Assembly: GCF_030409835.1 (NCBI RefSeq)
Contig: NZ_JAUFQO010000004.1
Location: 372,001 to 436,000, forward strand
Direction: 5' to 3'
From: Lutimonas halocynthiae
GTDB taxonomy: Bacteria; Bacteroidota; Bacteroidia; Flavobacteriales; Flavobacteriaceae
Length of the DNA stretch: 64,000 nucleotides
Of the stretch, positions 47,420 to 57,296 are shown piece by piece. Below the pieces are notes generated by a model. That model did not search any database, had not been told where the DNA came from, and worked only from the letters and a program-made list of their open reading frames with translations. The position numbers and the translations under genes are program-made. Position 1 is the stretch's first letter. Each line of letters begins with the position of its first letter.

Positions 47420-47472
47420 AGTATGTTATAATATTAATTTATTTCTCTTTTTTATTCAATTACCAATTCAGC

Positions 47473-50400
47473 TTATGCTTCCGTGGTATTTTTAACCTTT
47501 AACTGATAGAAAACATTTGGTTTGGTTCCTACGAAATCCAGAAGTTTAAAACTTCTATCATCTTCACTTAAGTGAGCAACCTCACTTTCTGGTTCATTAA
47601 CATCTCCAAATACCATAGCTCCAGTTGGGCAAGCACTTGAACAAGCACTTGTAAACTCACCTTCTGCTACAGGTCTTCCTTCTTTCTTAGCATTTAAAAT
47701 GGTCAATTGTGTTTTCTGAATACAGAAAGAACATTTTTCCATTACCCCTCTTGATCTTACAACCACATCAGGATTCAATACCATTTTACCCAACTCGTTG
47801 TTCATGTTAAAATCGAACTCATTGTTGTTAGCGTATTTAAACCAGTTGAATCTTCTTACTCTATAAGGACAGTTATTTGCACAGTAACGCGTACCGATAC
47901 AACGGTTATAAGCCATTTGATTTTGACCTTGACGACCGTGAGATGTCGCGGCAACCGGACAAACTGTTTCACAAGGTGCATGACTACAATGTTGACACAT
48001 TACAGGTTGAAATGCAACTTCAGGAGCATCTGATGGCTCTCCTTGTGCTTTAAAGAAATCTCCTGATCCGAAGGACCCGTCTTCTTTACCTTTTTCAACA
48101 GTCATATCACTTGAATAATACCTGTCAATTCTTAACCAGTGCATATCTCTACTCACCCTGATCTCATGCTTACCAACAACTGGAACGTTATTTTCAGCAT
48201 GACAAGCTACTACACATGCAGCACAACCTGTACATGTAGCGAGGTCAATCGATAAATTAAATTTAGTTCCTAAAGTATCATCAAATTTTTCCCAAAGATC
48301 AACTTTGTCTTGAGTTACTTCCTGATGGTTCAAAGAGAATAAAGGAGCTTGATTCCAATCTTCTTTTGGTTTGGTTACAAAATCAGCCAAAGTGGTTTCT
48401 TTCGTAATCTCCCCTTCTCTACCCATTATAGTATGATGCAATTGCACACAGGCAAACTTATGCTCTCCAGAAGTCTTTTCAATACTTACGTTATGAAATG
48501 CTCCAGATGAAAGCGGGTAAGCATTTACACCAACATTCATATCCTTTTTAAGGTCTGTTCTTCCGTACCCAACTGCAATTGATACTGATCCAGCTGCCTG
48601 GCCCGGTTGAATATAAACCGGCACATCTGTTAAAGTAACACCGTCTGCTGTAACTGTTACAAGGTCACCATTCAAGGCCCCATTATCAACAGTTCTGTTT
48701 GTTAAGCCTAAAGTCTCAGCGTCGATTCTTGAAACCAATAAGTAGTTATCCCAAGATGTTCTTGTGATCGGATCAGGTAATTCCTGCAACCAAGGGTTGT
48801 TAGCCTGTTGACCGTCTCCAAGACCTGTTTTAGTATATACAGTTAATTCCATTTCGCTTCCGCTAGTCTTAGCCAAGGCTGCACTTGCGGCTGCAAAATC
48901 TAATTCGTTTATAGTTGAACTGCTTTCAGTAACATTTGAAAAAGTTCCTGTTTGAAGCGTCTTGTTCCAAGATTGTCCTCCTAAAACATTTGCTTGCCAA
49001 TAATTTTTAATATAATCATAGCTTGTGCCATCACTACCCATCCATTTTAAAAGACTTTCATCCAATTGACGTGTTTTGAACAAAGGCTGAATCGTAGGTT
49101 GTATCAAACTATAGTTTCCACGTGTGATCTCAACATCACCCCATGATTCTAAATAATGTGGGCTGGCCACAACATAAGCACTTGCTGCTGCTGTTTGATC
49201 CATTGACATGGCAAAACTTACGCTCAACGGCACTTTTCCAAGTGCTGCTGTGAATTCAGCAGAATTGGATAATGAATAAACCGGATTTGTATCGGCGATA
49301 ATAACTGCGCCAACAGTACCTGAATTCATATCCTTGATCAATTGATGTACTTTTGATACATTTCCTTGACGTACATTTCTATAATTCACTACATCTATTA
49401 CAGAACTTTGAAGCGCTGCGTTAATTGCCAGTGCAAGTAATTGTGCATTATCATCCTGCACACCTGTCACTACAAGCGCATTGCTTCCTGCTTTTTTAAG
49501 CTGGGAAACCGCTTTTGAAATCGCATCATCAGTAGGTGTCGCGTTACCCGCACTTCTTCCGTTTACGATAGCTTCGTATAACTTGCTCATCACCTGAAGT
49601 TGCTCAGATGGCTTTACAACTACTCTTTTATCTGAATTACCTCCAGTTAGAGACATATTAGATTCAAACTGTATATGTCTTGACATCTTACCATTCTTTG
49701 GCTTGCGCCCTTTGGCGTAAGAAGTACTAAAACTACCTCCTTGCCAGTCTCCTAGGAAATCAGCACCAACAGAAACAATAACATCTGCCTTTCCAAAATG
49801 ATAATCCGCTAAAGCGCGAACTCCATACATTTTCTCAAAAGCATTAAGTGCAGCATCTTCTGAAACCGCATCATATATAACATGTTCAAAATTTCCAAAA
49901 GATTGACCAAATTCGCCAACCAAATTATTCAAAGACGGGCTCGCTTTCGTGCCACTTAACAGCACAATTTTCAAACCTTTGGCTTTGGCATCATTCAACT
50001 GAGCCATTACCTCTTTATCTAAAGTAGTATAATCAGTCTCTTCTCCTTTAGAAAGAGGTCCTCTTAATCTGTTGTTATCATATAAAGACAATACAGAAGC
50101 TTGAACCCTGGCATTAGTAGTTCCATTCATTGAATCCTTGTTAGGCTCAATTTTAATGGGTCTACCTTCTCTAACCTTTACCAATATATTTGCAAAATCA
50201 TAACCATCTGCTATCGTAGATGCGTAATAATCAGCAATTCCTGGAATTACATCATCCGGCTTTATCACATAAGGAATGGAATTCACTACAGGGCCTTCAC
50301 AGGCCGCGAGAGAAGCAACTGCCGTGGAAAAACCTACATATTTCAAAAAGTCTCTTCTAGAAGTATCACTTGCTTCCAAGGTCTCTTTGTCTCCTAAGAA

Positions 50401-50511
50401 TTTATCAGTGGGTAAATCTTCTATAAATTCACTTTTCTGCAGCTTTTCAACAATAGAACTATTTTCGTTTAGTTCTTCAACACTTTTCCAGTATTTCTTG
50501 TTAGATGCCAT
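47473..50511 (-). CDS. actB: Alternative complex III subunit ActB, molybdopterin-enzyme-like Fe-S protein
   Basis: 1012 residues. The N-terminus has a Tat-like motif (SRRDFLK, 51-57) followed by a hydrophobic stretch ending LAAC, so export by Tat with possible lipid anchoring. Residues about 90-700 resemble molybdopterin oxidoreductases, but in known ActB no Mo cofactor is bound. The C-terminal part resembles the Fe-S subunit of such enzymes with four clusters: CTGCAACVVACHAE, CQHCSHAPCETVCP, CIGTRYCANNCPY and CSFCIQ with CSSACP. It relays electrons from quinol to ActA. Separated from actA by a small hairpin. Confidence 0.95.
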   Translation of the reverse strand: MASNKKYWKSVEELNENSSIVEKLQKSEFIEDLPTDKFLGDKETLEASDTSRRDFLKYVGFSTAVASLAACEGPVVNSIPYVIKPDDVIPGIADYYASTIADGYDFANILVKVREGRPIKIEPNKDSMNGTTNARVQASVLSLYDNNRLRGPLSKGEETDYTTLDKEVMAQLNDAKAKGLKIVLLSGTKASPSLNNLVGEFGQSFGNFEHVIYDAVSEDAALNAFEKMYGVRALADYHFGKADVIVSVGADFLGDWQGGSFSTSYAKGRKPKNGKMSRHIQFESNMSLTGGNSDKRVVVKPSEQLQVMSKLYEAIVNGRSAGNATPTDDAISKAVSQLKKAGSNALVVTGVQDDNAQLLALAINAALQSSVIDVVNYRNVRQGNVSKVHQLIKDMNSGTVGAVIIADTNPVYSLSNSAEFTAALGKVPLSVSFAMSMDQTAAASAYVVASPHYLESWGDVEITRGNYSLIQPTIQPLFKTRQLDESLLKWMGSDGTSYDYIKNYWQANVLGGQSWNKTLQTGTFSNVTESSSTINELDFAAASAALAKTSGSEMELTVYTKTGLGDGQQANNPWLQELPDPITRTSWDNYLLVSRIDAETLGLTNRTVDNGALNGDLVTVTADGVTLTDVPVYIQPGQAAGSVSIAVGYGRTDLKKDMNVGVNAYPLSSGAFHNVSIEKTSGEHKFACVQLHHTIMGREGEITKETTLADFVTKPKEDWNQAPLFSLNHQEVTQDKVDLWEKFDDTLGTKFNLSIDLATCTGCAACVVACHAENNVPVVGKHEIRVSRDMHWLRIDRYYSSDMTVEKGKEDGSFGSGDFFKAQGEPSDAPEVAFQPVMCQHCSHAPCETVCPVAATSHGRQGQNQMAYNRCIGTRYCANNCPYRVRRFNWFKYANNNEFDFNMNNELGKMVLNPDVVVRSRGVMEKCSFCIQKTQLTILNAKKEGRPVAEGEFTSACSSACPTGAMVFGDVNEPESEVAHLSEDDRSFKLLDFVGTKPNVFYQLKVKNTTEA

Positions 50512-50534
50512 ATTTAATCTTGTTGTTTATTTTT

Positions 50535-50555
50535 TTAAAACTGAACGGCGTTCAG
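50535..50555 (-). other. Small hairpin between actA and actB
   Basis: aactgaac (50537-50544) and gttcagtt (50548-50555) form a perfect 8-bp stem with a ggc loop. On the minus strand it leads into TTTTAAAAAAAT, a weak T-run, and actB starts 25 bases later. It may tune the amount of ActB relative to ActA, by partial termination or mRNA protection. Confidence 0.6.
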
Positions 50556-50574
50556 TTCATCTATTTTCATTATT

Positions 50575-52083
50575 CTAGTAGTGACACTTACCACATTCTT
50601 TACCACCTAACTGAGCAATCGTTACGGATTCAACACCATACTTACTTGCCAATTCTTCATGGATCTTAGCGTAATAGTCATTTCCTTTTAAGTTAACGTC
50701 AGTTGATTTATGACAGTCCATACACCAACCCATTGTAAGTGGTGAAAACTGATATATCTCTTCCATTTCTTCTACAGGACCGTGACATTTTTGACAGGCA
50801 ACGCCTCCAGCAGTAACGTGTTGTGCATGGTTAAAGTAAGCGAAGTCTGGCAACTTATGAACCTGAACCCATTTGATTGGTTTTTGCTCGTAACCTTCTA
50901 TGTACTGAAGGTTCTCTGAATCCCAGCCAATGGCGTCATAAATTTTCTGAATTTCTTCATCATAAAATGCTTTATCCTTATCTGATGTAGTAGGACCCGT
51001 ATATTCTGAGATACTCTTATGACAGTTCATACAAACATTCACAGAAGGAATTCCAGAAGTCTTACTGTGTTTCGCCGATGAATGACAATATTGACAGTCT
51101 ATTTTATTATCTCCGGCATGAATTTTATGTGAAAAAGCTATCGGTTGAATTGGCTGATAATCTTGATCAACACCAATATCCATCAAACTATCAAAAAGAA
51201 TATATCCTGTAAGAATCATAACAAATATTGTTGCTGCGATTTTGAGGAATCCATTATTACTGGCAACATAAATCCAAATTATGATTCCAAGTAGTACAAA
51301 GACTACAATGTAACTCATCCAAGCTGTAGAAGTTTTTGCAGTCGCAACGACTTCACCACCTGCAGTTGCAGCAACTTGTTTCATATCACCTACTGTTGTA
51401 TAAGCAATAATCGCATCAATATCATCATCTGATAATTGAGGAAACGATGTCATTGGCATTCCATTATACTCTTCGAATACATCAATAGCGTCTTGATCTC
51501 CACTGGCTCTTAAGGCATTATTATCCTTGATCCATGCTCTTAACCATTCTGCACTTCTTTTGTCTGCAATTCCTCCAAGAGCTGGTCCAATCAATTTTTT
51601 GTCAAGCTTGTGACAGGAAGCACAATTGGTTTGAAATATTTTCTTTCCAATAGCCACTTTAGGATCTACTTCCTGGGCGGCTGCCACATCAGCAGCAGCT
51701 TCTTTTGGTTCTCCATCAGTATAGGCCAAAATATCATTAATATCTTGTTCTGACAACTGTGGATAAGGAGTCATTGGCATACCATTATATTCTTCGAATA
51801 TATCGATGGCGTCTTGATCTCCACTTGCTCTTAAGGCATTGTTATCCTTGATCCAAGCCTGTAACCATTCGTTTTCTCTTCTATCATTGATACCTCCCAA
51901 AGGTGGACCAATAAGTTTCTTATCCATTTTATGACATGCCGCACAATTAGCATTGAATAATTTCTTCCCGTTTGCGGGATCACTTTCTTGTGCAGTAAGA
52001 CTAAATGAGAGTAAAAAAAGGAAAGAAAGGCTAGCTAAGAATTTCTTAAATGAACTGCTGGGTATTACAATTTTCATTTGCAT
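50575..52083 (-). CDS. actA: Alternative complex III subunit ActA, heptaheme cytochrome c with duplicated domain
   Basis: 502 residues. Signal segment at about 12-31. Two near-identical monoheme cytochrome c domains follow (about 39-123 and 146-230; CAACH and CASCH), separated by an Ala-rich linker, then two hydrophobic helices (about 256-301) and a pentaheme domain (CQYCH, CMNCH, CQKCH, CMDCH, CGKCH). Seven CxxCH sites in total. ActA accepts electrons from ActB and passes them to ActE or oxidase. The pentaheme part is normal for the family; two cytochrome domains in front of it make the protein longer. First gene of the operon. Confidence 0.93.
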   Translation of the reverse strand: MQMKIVIPSSSFKKFLASLSFLFLLSFSLTAQESDPANGKKLFNANCAACHKMDKKLIGPPLGGINDRRENEWLQAWIKDNNALRASGDQDAIDIFEEYNGMPMTPYPQLSEQDINDILAYTDGEPKEAAADVAAAQEVDPKVAIGKKIFQTNCASCHKLDKKLIGPALGGIADKRSAEWLRAWIKDNNALRASGDQDAIDVFEEYNGMPMTSFPQLSDDDIDAIIAYTTVGDMKQVAATAGGEVVATAKTSTAWMSYIVVFVLLGIIIWIYVASNNGFLKIAATIFVMILTGYILFDSLMDIGVDQDYQPIQPIAFSHKIHAGDNKIDCQYCHSSAKHSKTSGIPSVNVCMNCHKSISEYTGPTTSDKDKAFYDEEIQKIYDAIGWDSENLQYIEGYEQKPIKWVQVHKLPDFAYFNHAQHVTAGGVACQKCHGPVEEMEEIYQFSPLTMGWCMDCHKSTDVNLKGNDYYAKIHEELASKYGVESVTIAQLGGKECGKCHY

Positions 52084-52175
52084 TGTTTACGTTATATTAA
52101 AATCACTTTTCAGGGTGAAAATATTCCAACACTTTTAAACCTATGATAAAAATCATATAAAGTAAAAAGATTGTG

Positions 52176-52205
52176 CAAAAATACATTTTCTTGCGTATAG
52201 ACAAA
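52176..52205 (-). promoter_or_regulatory. Promoter of the act operon (-33 and -7)
   Basis: On the minus strand TTTG (52205-52202), 18 bases, then TATTTTTG (52183-52176). This fits both elements of the Bacteroidota primary-sigma promoter with correct spacing. The transcript would start near 52170, leaving about 85 bases of 5' UTR before actA. The best complete promoter match in the window. Confidence 0.7.
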
Positions 52206-52280
52206 GTATTAAAGATCTGTTAATATTAATTTATAATCATTCTAAATAACGAAAAAAACACCTATCTTAAAATATTCTTT

Positions 52281-52288
52281 TAGATTTG
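52281..52288 (+). promoter_or_regulatory. Candidate -7 element for the SPOR-domain gene
   Basis: TAGATTTG, an exact TAnnTTTG match, 16 bases before the ATG. The mRNA would have a very short leader. Confidence 0.5.
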
Positions 52289-52304
52289 TAAAAAAAAACG
52301 ATTT

Positions 52305-52709
52305 ATGCGCTATTCATCAAACTTGAAATTCTTAATTACACTAGCTTTTATAGCATTCTGGCAGTTTAATCTGTCAGCGCAATCAAACGACGCTACTGTG
52401 CGCATTGAAAGCAGCGCTCATATTGATGAAATGCTTGCTCAGAAAAAAGATTATAATAAGACGCTAGAAAAATTTGAAGGATTTAAAATACAAATCTATT
52501 ACGGTAGTGAAAAAGAGTGTTATAAAATAAAAGAAGAATTCACGTCTTTATACCCTGATATTGATACATCTATAATTTTCAGTACACCTCAATGGAAGCT
52601 TCAGATTGGCAACTATAAGACCCGCTTAGAAGCTGATCATGCTATGGTAAATATAAAAAAAGAGTATCCCGGGGCTATTGTATTAGCAACTGAAATTGAG
52701 ATAGAATAA
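52305..52709 (+). CDS. Exported SPOR-domain protein
   Basis: 134 residues. Signal peptide (about 8-26, [17 protein letters not shown] then AQ). The C-terminal 75 residues ([20 protein letters not shown], then [18 protein letters not shown]) form a SPOR domain, which binds denuded glycan at division sites. It may act in the septum or periplasm. Such small SPOR proteins are common next to the act operon in flavobacteria. It lies 28 bases before ruvB. Confidence 0.88.
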   Translation: MRYSSNLKFLITLAFIAFWQFNLSAQSNDATVRIESSAHIDEMLAQKKDYNKTLEKFEGFKIQIYYGSEKECYKIKEEFTSLYPDIDTSIIFSTPQWKLQIGNYKTRLEADHAMVNIKKEYPGAIVLATEIEIE

Positions 52710-52737
52710 AACAACTTATTTAACTGATAACCCAAAA

Positions 52738-53760
52738 ATGAACGAAAATTTAGATGCCTCCAGTCAAAATCTAAATCCCGAAGAATTTGATCTTGAAAAA
52801 AAACTCAGGCCTTTGTCGTTTGACGATTTTGCAGGTCAGGATCAGGTCCTGGAGAATTTAAAAATTTTCGTTGAAGCCGCCAACCAAAGAGAAGAGGCCT
52901 TAGACCACACTTTATTTCATGGCCCTCCAGGACTTGGTAAAACTACACTGGCCCATATCATTGCCAACGAGTTAAAAACCAATATAAAAGTTACTTCAGG
53001 CCCCGTTCTTGACAAGCCAGGTGACCTTGCCGGTTTACTTACAAATTTAGGAGAAAGAGATGTACTATTTATAGATGAAATTCATCGCTTAAGTCCGGTT
53101 ATCGAAGAATACCTTTACTCTGCCATGGAGGACTACAAAATTGATATCATGATTGAGTCAGGTCCAAATGCAAGAAGCGTTCAGATCAATCTCGAACCCT
53201 TCACTTTAATAGGTGCTACAACCCGTTCGGGCTTATTAACAGCTCCAATGAGGGCTAGATTCGGAATCAGTAGCAGGCTGCAATATTACACCACAGAATT
53301 ACTCACACATATCGTTCAAAGAAGCTCAAAAATTCTTAATGTTTCTAATGCCATGGAGTCAGCCATTGAAATTGCAGGAAGAAGTCGAGGAACTCCCAGA
53401 ATTGCAAATGCCCTTCTTCGAAGAGTTAGAGACTTTGCTCAAATTAAAGGAGATGGGAACATTGACATCAAAATCGCAAGGTATGCCTTAAATGCATTGA
53501 ATGTTGACAAGCACGGTCTTGATGAAATGGACAACAGAATTCTGACGACCATTATAGATAAGTTTAAAGGCGGTCCTGTAGGAATCAGTACCCTTGCTAC
53601 GGCAGTTGGTGAAAATGCAGAAACGATTGAGGAAGTTTATGAACCTTTCCTAATACAAGAAGGATTTATAATGAGAACGCCACGTGGGAGAGAAGTCACT
53701 GACCTGGCTTATAAACACCTCGGCAGAATCAAGGGAATCACTCCAGGGGAATTGTTTTAA
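52738..53760 (+). CDS. ruvB: Holliday-junction branch migration ATPase RuvB
   Basis: 340 residues, normal. AAA+ motor that drives branch migration with RuvA. Walker A GPPGLGKT (62-69), Walker B FIDEIHRL, sensor 1 with IGATTRSG, and the arginine finger region APMRARFG. The C-terminal winged helix has [15 protein letters not shown]. RuvA is encoded 3.5 kb further on, separated by queG and maeB. Confidence 0.97.
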   Translation: MNENLDASSQNLNPEEFDLEKKLRPLSFDDFAGQDQVLENLKIFVEAANQREEALDHTLFHGPPGLGKTTLAHIIANELKTNIKVTSGPVLDKPGDLAGLLTNLGERDVLFIDEIHRLSPVIEEYLYSAMEDYKIDIMIESGPNARSVQINLEPFTLIGATTRSGLLTAPMRARFGISSRLQYYTTELLTHIVQRSSKILNVSNAMESAIEIAGRSRGTPRIANALLRRVRDFAQIKGDGNIDIKIARYALNALNVDKHGLDEMDNRILTTIIDKFKGGPVGISTLATAVGENAETIEEVYEPFLIQEGFIMRTPRGREVTDLAYKHLGRIKGITPGELF

Positions 53761-53793
53761 ATTCGATAAAAATAACACATCATATTTAACCCA

Positions 53794-53828
53794 TTTAAGA
53801 CATGTAGTATGGTGAAGCATGTCTTAAA
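53794..53828. other. Inverted repeat after ruvB
   Basis: tttaagacatg (53794-53804) and catgtcttaaa (53818-53828) are perfect inverted arms around 13 bases. There is no T-run, so a normal terminator is doubtful; it may be an RNA hairpin or a protein site before queG. Confidence 0.5.
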
Positions 53829-53878
53829 ATGAAACGCCATCAATATTTTTAAGTCTTATTCAGTACTTTGGATTACTC

Positions 53879-54805
53879 TTGACAAACAAAGCATTACATA
53901 CACAGTGGATCAAAGAAGAAGCCAAACGCCTTGGCTTCAGTGCATGCGGTGTTTCAAAAGCTGAATTCCTCAAGGATGAAGCGCCTCGCCTGGAACAATG
54001 GCTCAGCAAAAATTTTCATGGAGAAATGCATTATATGGCTAATCATTTTGACAAACGTCTTGACCCGAGTTTACTTGTACCAGGCGCCAAAAGTGTAATT
54101 TCCTTATTATATAATTATTTTCCGGAAGAGAAGCAGAATAAAAGCAGTTACCAAATTTCCAAATACGCATATGGAGAAGATTATCATCATGTAATCAAGG
54201 ATAAGCTGAAAGAAATGGTCGCTTCTATGCAAGATCTAATCGGTGATTTTCACGCCAGAGTCTTTACTGATTCTGCACCAATCATGGAAAGGGCCTGGGC
54301 GCAAAAAAGCGGATTAGGGTGGCTCGGAAAGCACTCGCTGCTCATTACTAAGAGCAAAGGTTCTTATTTCTTTTTGGCCGAAATCATTTTAGATCTTGAC
54401 CTGATACATGATGAAGCCTTTAAAACTGACCATTGCGGCTCATGCACTCGATGTATTGATGCCTGTCCTACTCAAGCCATTTTACCAAACAACACTATTG
54501 ATGGCAGCAAATGTATTTCCTATTTTACGATAGAATTAAAGGATGAAATCCCCAAACAATTTAAGAATCATTTTGACGATTGGATGTTTGGATGTGACAT
54601 TTGCCAGGATGTATGTCCTTGGAACAGGTTCTCAGAACCTAACCATGAAGCAAGGTTTAAACCAGATGATCGCTTGTTGAATTACGACAAAAACGATTGG
54701 CAAGAAATCACAAAGGATGTTTTTCAAGATATTTTTAGAAGATCCGCTGTGAAAAGAACTAAATTTGAGGGATTAAAAAGGAATATCAGCTTCCTAAAAA
54801 AATAA
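53879..54805 (+). CDS. queG: Epoxyqueuosine reductase QueG
   Basis: 308 residues from a TTG start. No upstream ATG is in frame and the next Met lies within conserved sequence (MHYMANHF), so TTG is the best start. It reduces epoxyqueuosine to queuosine in tRNA, using cobalamin and two 4Fe-4S clusters. Cluster ligands: [12 protein letters not shown] and CDICQDVCP, plus [13 protein letters not shown] and GLGWLGKH as family marks. The length is shorter than E. coli QueG (379) because the C-terminal HEAT repeats are missing, which is normal in Bacteroidota. Confidence 0.94.
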   Translation: MTNKALHTQWIKEEAKRLGFSACGVSKAEFLKDEAPRLEQWLSKNFHGEMHYMANHFDKRLDPSLLVPGAKSVISLLYNYFPEEKQNKSSYQISKYAYGEDYHHVIKDKLKEMVASMQDLIGDFHARVFTDSAPIMERAWAQKSGLGWLGKHSLLITKSKGSYFFLAEIILDLDLIHDEAFKTDHCGSCTRCIDACPTQAILPNNTIDGSKCISYFTIELKDEIPKQFKNHFDDWMFGCDICQDVCPWNRFSEPNHEARFKPDDRLLNYDKNDWQEITKDVFQDIFRRSAVKRTKFEGLKRNISFLKK

Positions 54806-54835
54806 AATTCACTGCCCTTCTTCTGTGAAAAAATA

Positions 54836-54843
54836 TAACTTTG
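54836..54843 (+). promoter_or_regulatory. Candidate -7 element for maeB
   Basis: TAACTTTG, exact TAnnTTTG match, 25 bases before the maeB ATG. No clear -33 box. Confidence 0.5.
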
Positions 54844-54868
54844 TACACTTAGGCTTAAAACCAAAATA

Positions 54869-57139
54869 ATGGGATCCAAAATAAAAAAAACTGATGCTTT
54901 AGATTATCACGAATTTCCAACGCCAGGAAAAATTCAAGTGATTCCCACAAAAAAACATTCTACTCAAAGAGATCTGTCATTAGCATATTCACCTGGTGTT
55001 GCAGAACCCTGTCTTGAAATTGAGAAAAACAGCCAAGATGTTTATAAATATACTGCCAAAGGGAATTTAGTAGCGGTGATTTCAAATGGAACTGCTGTAT
55101 TAGGACTAGGTGATATTGGCCCTTTAGCTTCTAAACCAGTAATGGAAGGTAAGGCGCTTCTTTTTAAAATATTCGCTGATATTGACGTTTTTGACATCGA
55201 AGTTGATGCCAAGGACGTGGATAAATTTGTTGAAACTGTAAAGGCCATCGCTCCTACTTTTGGAGGCATAAACTTAGAGGATATTAAGGCACCTGAAGCC
55301 TTTGAAATAGAAAGAAGGCTTAAAGAAGAACTGGATATTCCGGTCATGCATGATGACCAACATGGAACTGCCATTATTTCAGCTGCAGCCTTAAAAAACG
55401 CTTTAGAAATAGCCGAAAAAAAACCATCAGAAGTGCGTATTGTGATTAACGGTGCCGGCGCTGCTGCTATATCATGCACCCGTTTATACAAGAAATTGGG
55501 TGTTTTGAAAGAGAACATCGTTATGTGCGATAGCAAAGGGGTTTTAAGAAATGATCGCGACGACTTAAACAAACAAAAAAAGGAATTTTCGACCGATAAA
55601 GATCTATATACTTTAGAGGATGCAATGACAAATGCCGACGTACTCATCGGTCTCTCAGTAGGAGATATTGTAACGCCTAAAATGCTCTTGTCCATGGCTG
55701 ACAATCCTATCGTATTCGCGCTTGCGAATCCTAATCCTGAGATTGGATATAAACTGGCTGTTGATACCAGAAAAGACATTATCATGGCTACCGGAAGGTC
55801 AGATCATCCGAATCAAGTAAATAATGTACTTGGTTTTCCATTTATTTTTAGAGGGGCATTGGATGTCAGAGCAACAAAAATAAATGAAGAAATGAAAATG
55901 GCCGCTGTTCATGCCTTGGCCAATTTGGCTAAAGAAAGTGTGCCAGAGCAGGTTAATATCACCTATAATAAAAAGAGTATTAGTTTTGGAAAAGATTATA
56001 TCATCCCGAAGCCTTTTGACCTTCGATTGATCAGTGAAATTCCTCCAGCGGTTGCCAAGGCAGCCATGGCGTCTGGGGTAGCACAACAGCCAATAAAAGA
56101 TTGGGAGGCCTACAAGGAGTCTTTGATTGAAAGATTGGGAACTGGCAGTAAATTGATGCGACTGATTACGAATAGGGCTAAATCTGATCCTAAAAAAGTC
56201 ATCTTCGCTGAAGCGGATCAACTAAATGTTTTGAAGGCAGCCCAAATCACATATGATGAAGGGATCGCTATTCCCGTATTGCTAGGTGACCAGATAGCCA
56301 TAGAAAGTTTAATGAAAGAAATCCAGTTTGAAGGGGATATTACGATCATTGATCCAAAATCAAAATCTGAGGAAAAAAGACGAAATGCCTTCGCCGAAAT
56401 CTATTGGAAAAAAGAGCAACGTAAAGGAATGACCTTATTGGAAGCACAAAAATGGATGCGTGAACGCAACTATTTTGCGGCTATGATGGTCAATGAAAAT
56501 CACGCTGATGCTTTGGTTACAGGATATACACGTAGTTATCCAACGGTTGCCAAACCCATGATTGAACTTATTGGAAAAATAAAAGGCATCAGGAGAATTG
56601 CCGCAACAAATTTAATGCTTACTGAAAAAGGGCCTTTATTTCTTTCAGATACAGCGATGAATATTAATCCTAATGCTAAAGAATTAACCGAAATTGCCAG
56701 AATGACTGATAAGACCATGAAGATGTTTGGCCTTAAGCCTAATCTGGCCATGGTTTCGTTTTCAAATTTTGGTTCGTCAAAATCTGACTCTGCGAAAAAA
56801 ATGTCAGAAGCAGTTAACTATTTGCACAAATTTTTTCCGAATGTAAATATTGACGGAGAGCTTCAAGCAGACTTTGCTTTAAATGAAAAAATGAGGAATG
56901 AAAAATTTCCTTTTTCTAAACTTCAAGGTAAAAAAGTAAACGGCTTGATCTATCCTAACCTGGAATCAGCGAATATCAGTTATAAATTATTAAAAGAAAT
57001 TCATTCCTCTGATTCGATTGGACCAATCATTATGGGGCTTCAAAAACCTGTCCATCTAATTCAGTTAGGCGCCAGTGTTGATGAAATTGTCAACATTGTT
57101 TGTATTGCTGTGGTTGACGCCCAAAGCAGAAAAAAATAA
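54869..57139 (+). CDS. maeB: NADP-dependent malic enzyme with phosphotransacetylase-like domain
   Basis: 756 residues. The N-terminal part (about 1-430) is the malic enzyme: SLAYSPGVAEPC at the substrate/metal site and NGAGAAAISCTRL for the nucleotide. It turns malate into pyruvate and CO2, giving NADPH. The C-terminal part (about 435-756) resembles phosphate acetyltransferase and is usually a regulatory domain (acetyl-CoA sensing in E. coli MaeB), without proven catalysis. Two-domain length is normal for MaeB. A 16-base AT palindrome (57146-57161) follows the stop but lacks a T-run. Confidence 0.95.
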   Translation: MGSKIKKTDALDYHEFPTPGKIQVIPTKKHSTQRDLSLAYSPGVAEPCLEIEKNSQDVYKYTAKGNLVAVISNGTAVLGLGDIGPLASKPVMEGKALLFKIFADIDVFDIEVDAKDVDKFVETVKAIAPTFGGINLEDIKAPEAFEIERRLKEELDIPVMHDDQHGTAIISAAALKNALEIAEKKPSEVRIVINGAGAAAISCTRLYKKLGVLKENIVMCDSKGVLRNDRDDLNKQKKEFSTDKDLYTLEDAMTNADVLIGLSVGDIVTPKMLLSMADNPIVFALANPNPEIGYKLAVDTRKDIIMATGRSDHPNQVNNVLGFPFIFRGALDVRATKINEEMKMAAVHALANLAKESVPEQVNITYNKKSISFGKDYIIPKPFDLRLISEIPPAVAKAAMASGVAQQPIKDWEAYKESLIERLGTGSKLMRLITNRAKSDPKKVIFAEADQLNVLKAAQITYDEGIAIPVLLGDQIAIESLMKEIQFEGDITIIDPKSKSEEKRRNAFAEIYWKKEQRKGMTLLEAQKWMRERNYFAAMMVNENHADALVTGYTRSYPTVAKPMIELIGKIKGIRRIAATNLMLTEKGPLFLSDTAMNINPNAKELTEIARMTDKTMKMFGLKPNLAMVSFSNFGSSKSDSAKKMSEAVNYLHKFFPNVNIDGELQADFALNEKMRNEKFPFSKLQGKKVNGLIYPNLESANISYKLLKEIHSSDSIGPIIMGLQKPVHLIQLGASVDEIVNIVCIAVVDAQSRKK

Positions 57140-57266
57140 ACCCGTTTCTTTTATAAAAGAAGAAGTGATTTAAGTCCTGAAAAGCACACATATTAGTGTC
57201 ATGTTTTAGACTTTATAATGTTATTAAATTAAGCATAACATTTTCATTTTAAGTGCATAAAATTAT

Positions 57267-57274
57267 TACATTTG
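57267..57274 (+). promoter_or_regulatory. Candidate -7 element for ruvA-sprA
   Basis: TACATTTG, exact TAnnTTTG match, 22 bases before the ruvA ATG. An inverted repeat, aatgttat/ataacatt (57217-57224 and 57235-57242), lies some 25 bases upstream and could be an operator. sprA follows ruvA without its own visible promoter, so this may drive both. Confidence 0.5.
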
Positions 57275-57296
57275 AATCCATCACGATTCAAAATTT

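Noticed and set aside
55042-55785. Long open frame (247 codons) opposite maeB
   Set aside because: Antisense to a clearly conserved gene, Ser/Ile-rich shadow composition and no family features.
54869-57139. maeB C-terminal domain as a separate active phosphotransacetylase
   Set aside because: The fused domain is standard in MaeB and usually regulatory; no separate start is evident.
57146-57161. AT-only palindrome after maeB as terminator
   Set aside because: No GC pairs beyond one on each side and no T-run, so it is unlikely to terminate transcription.
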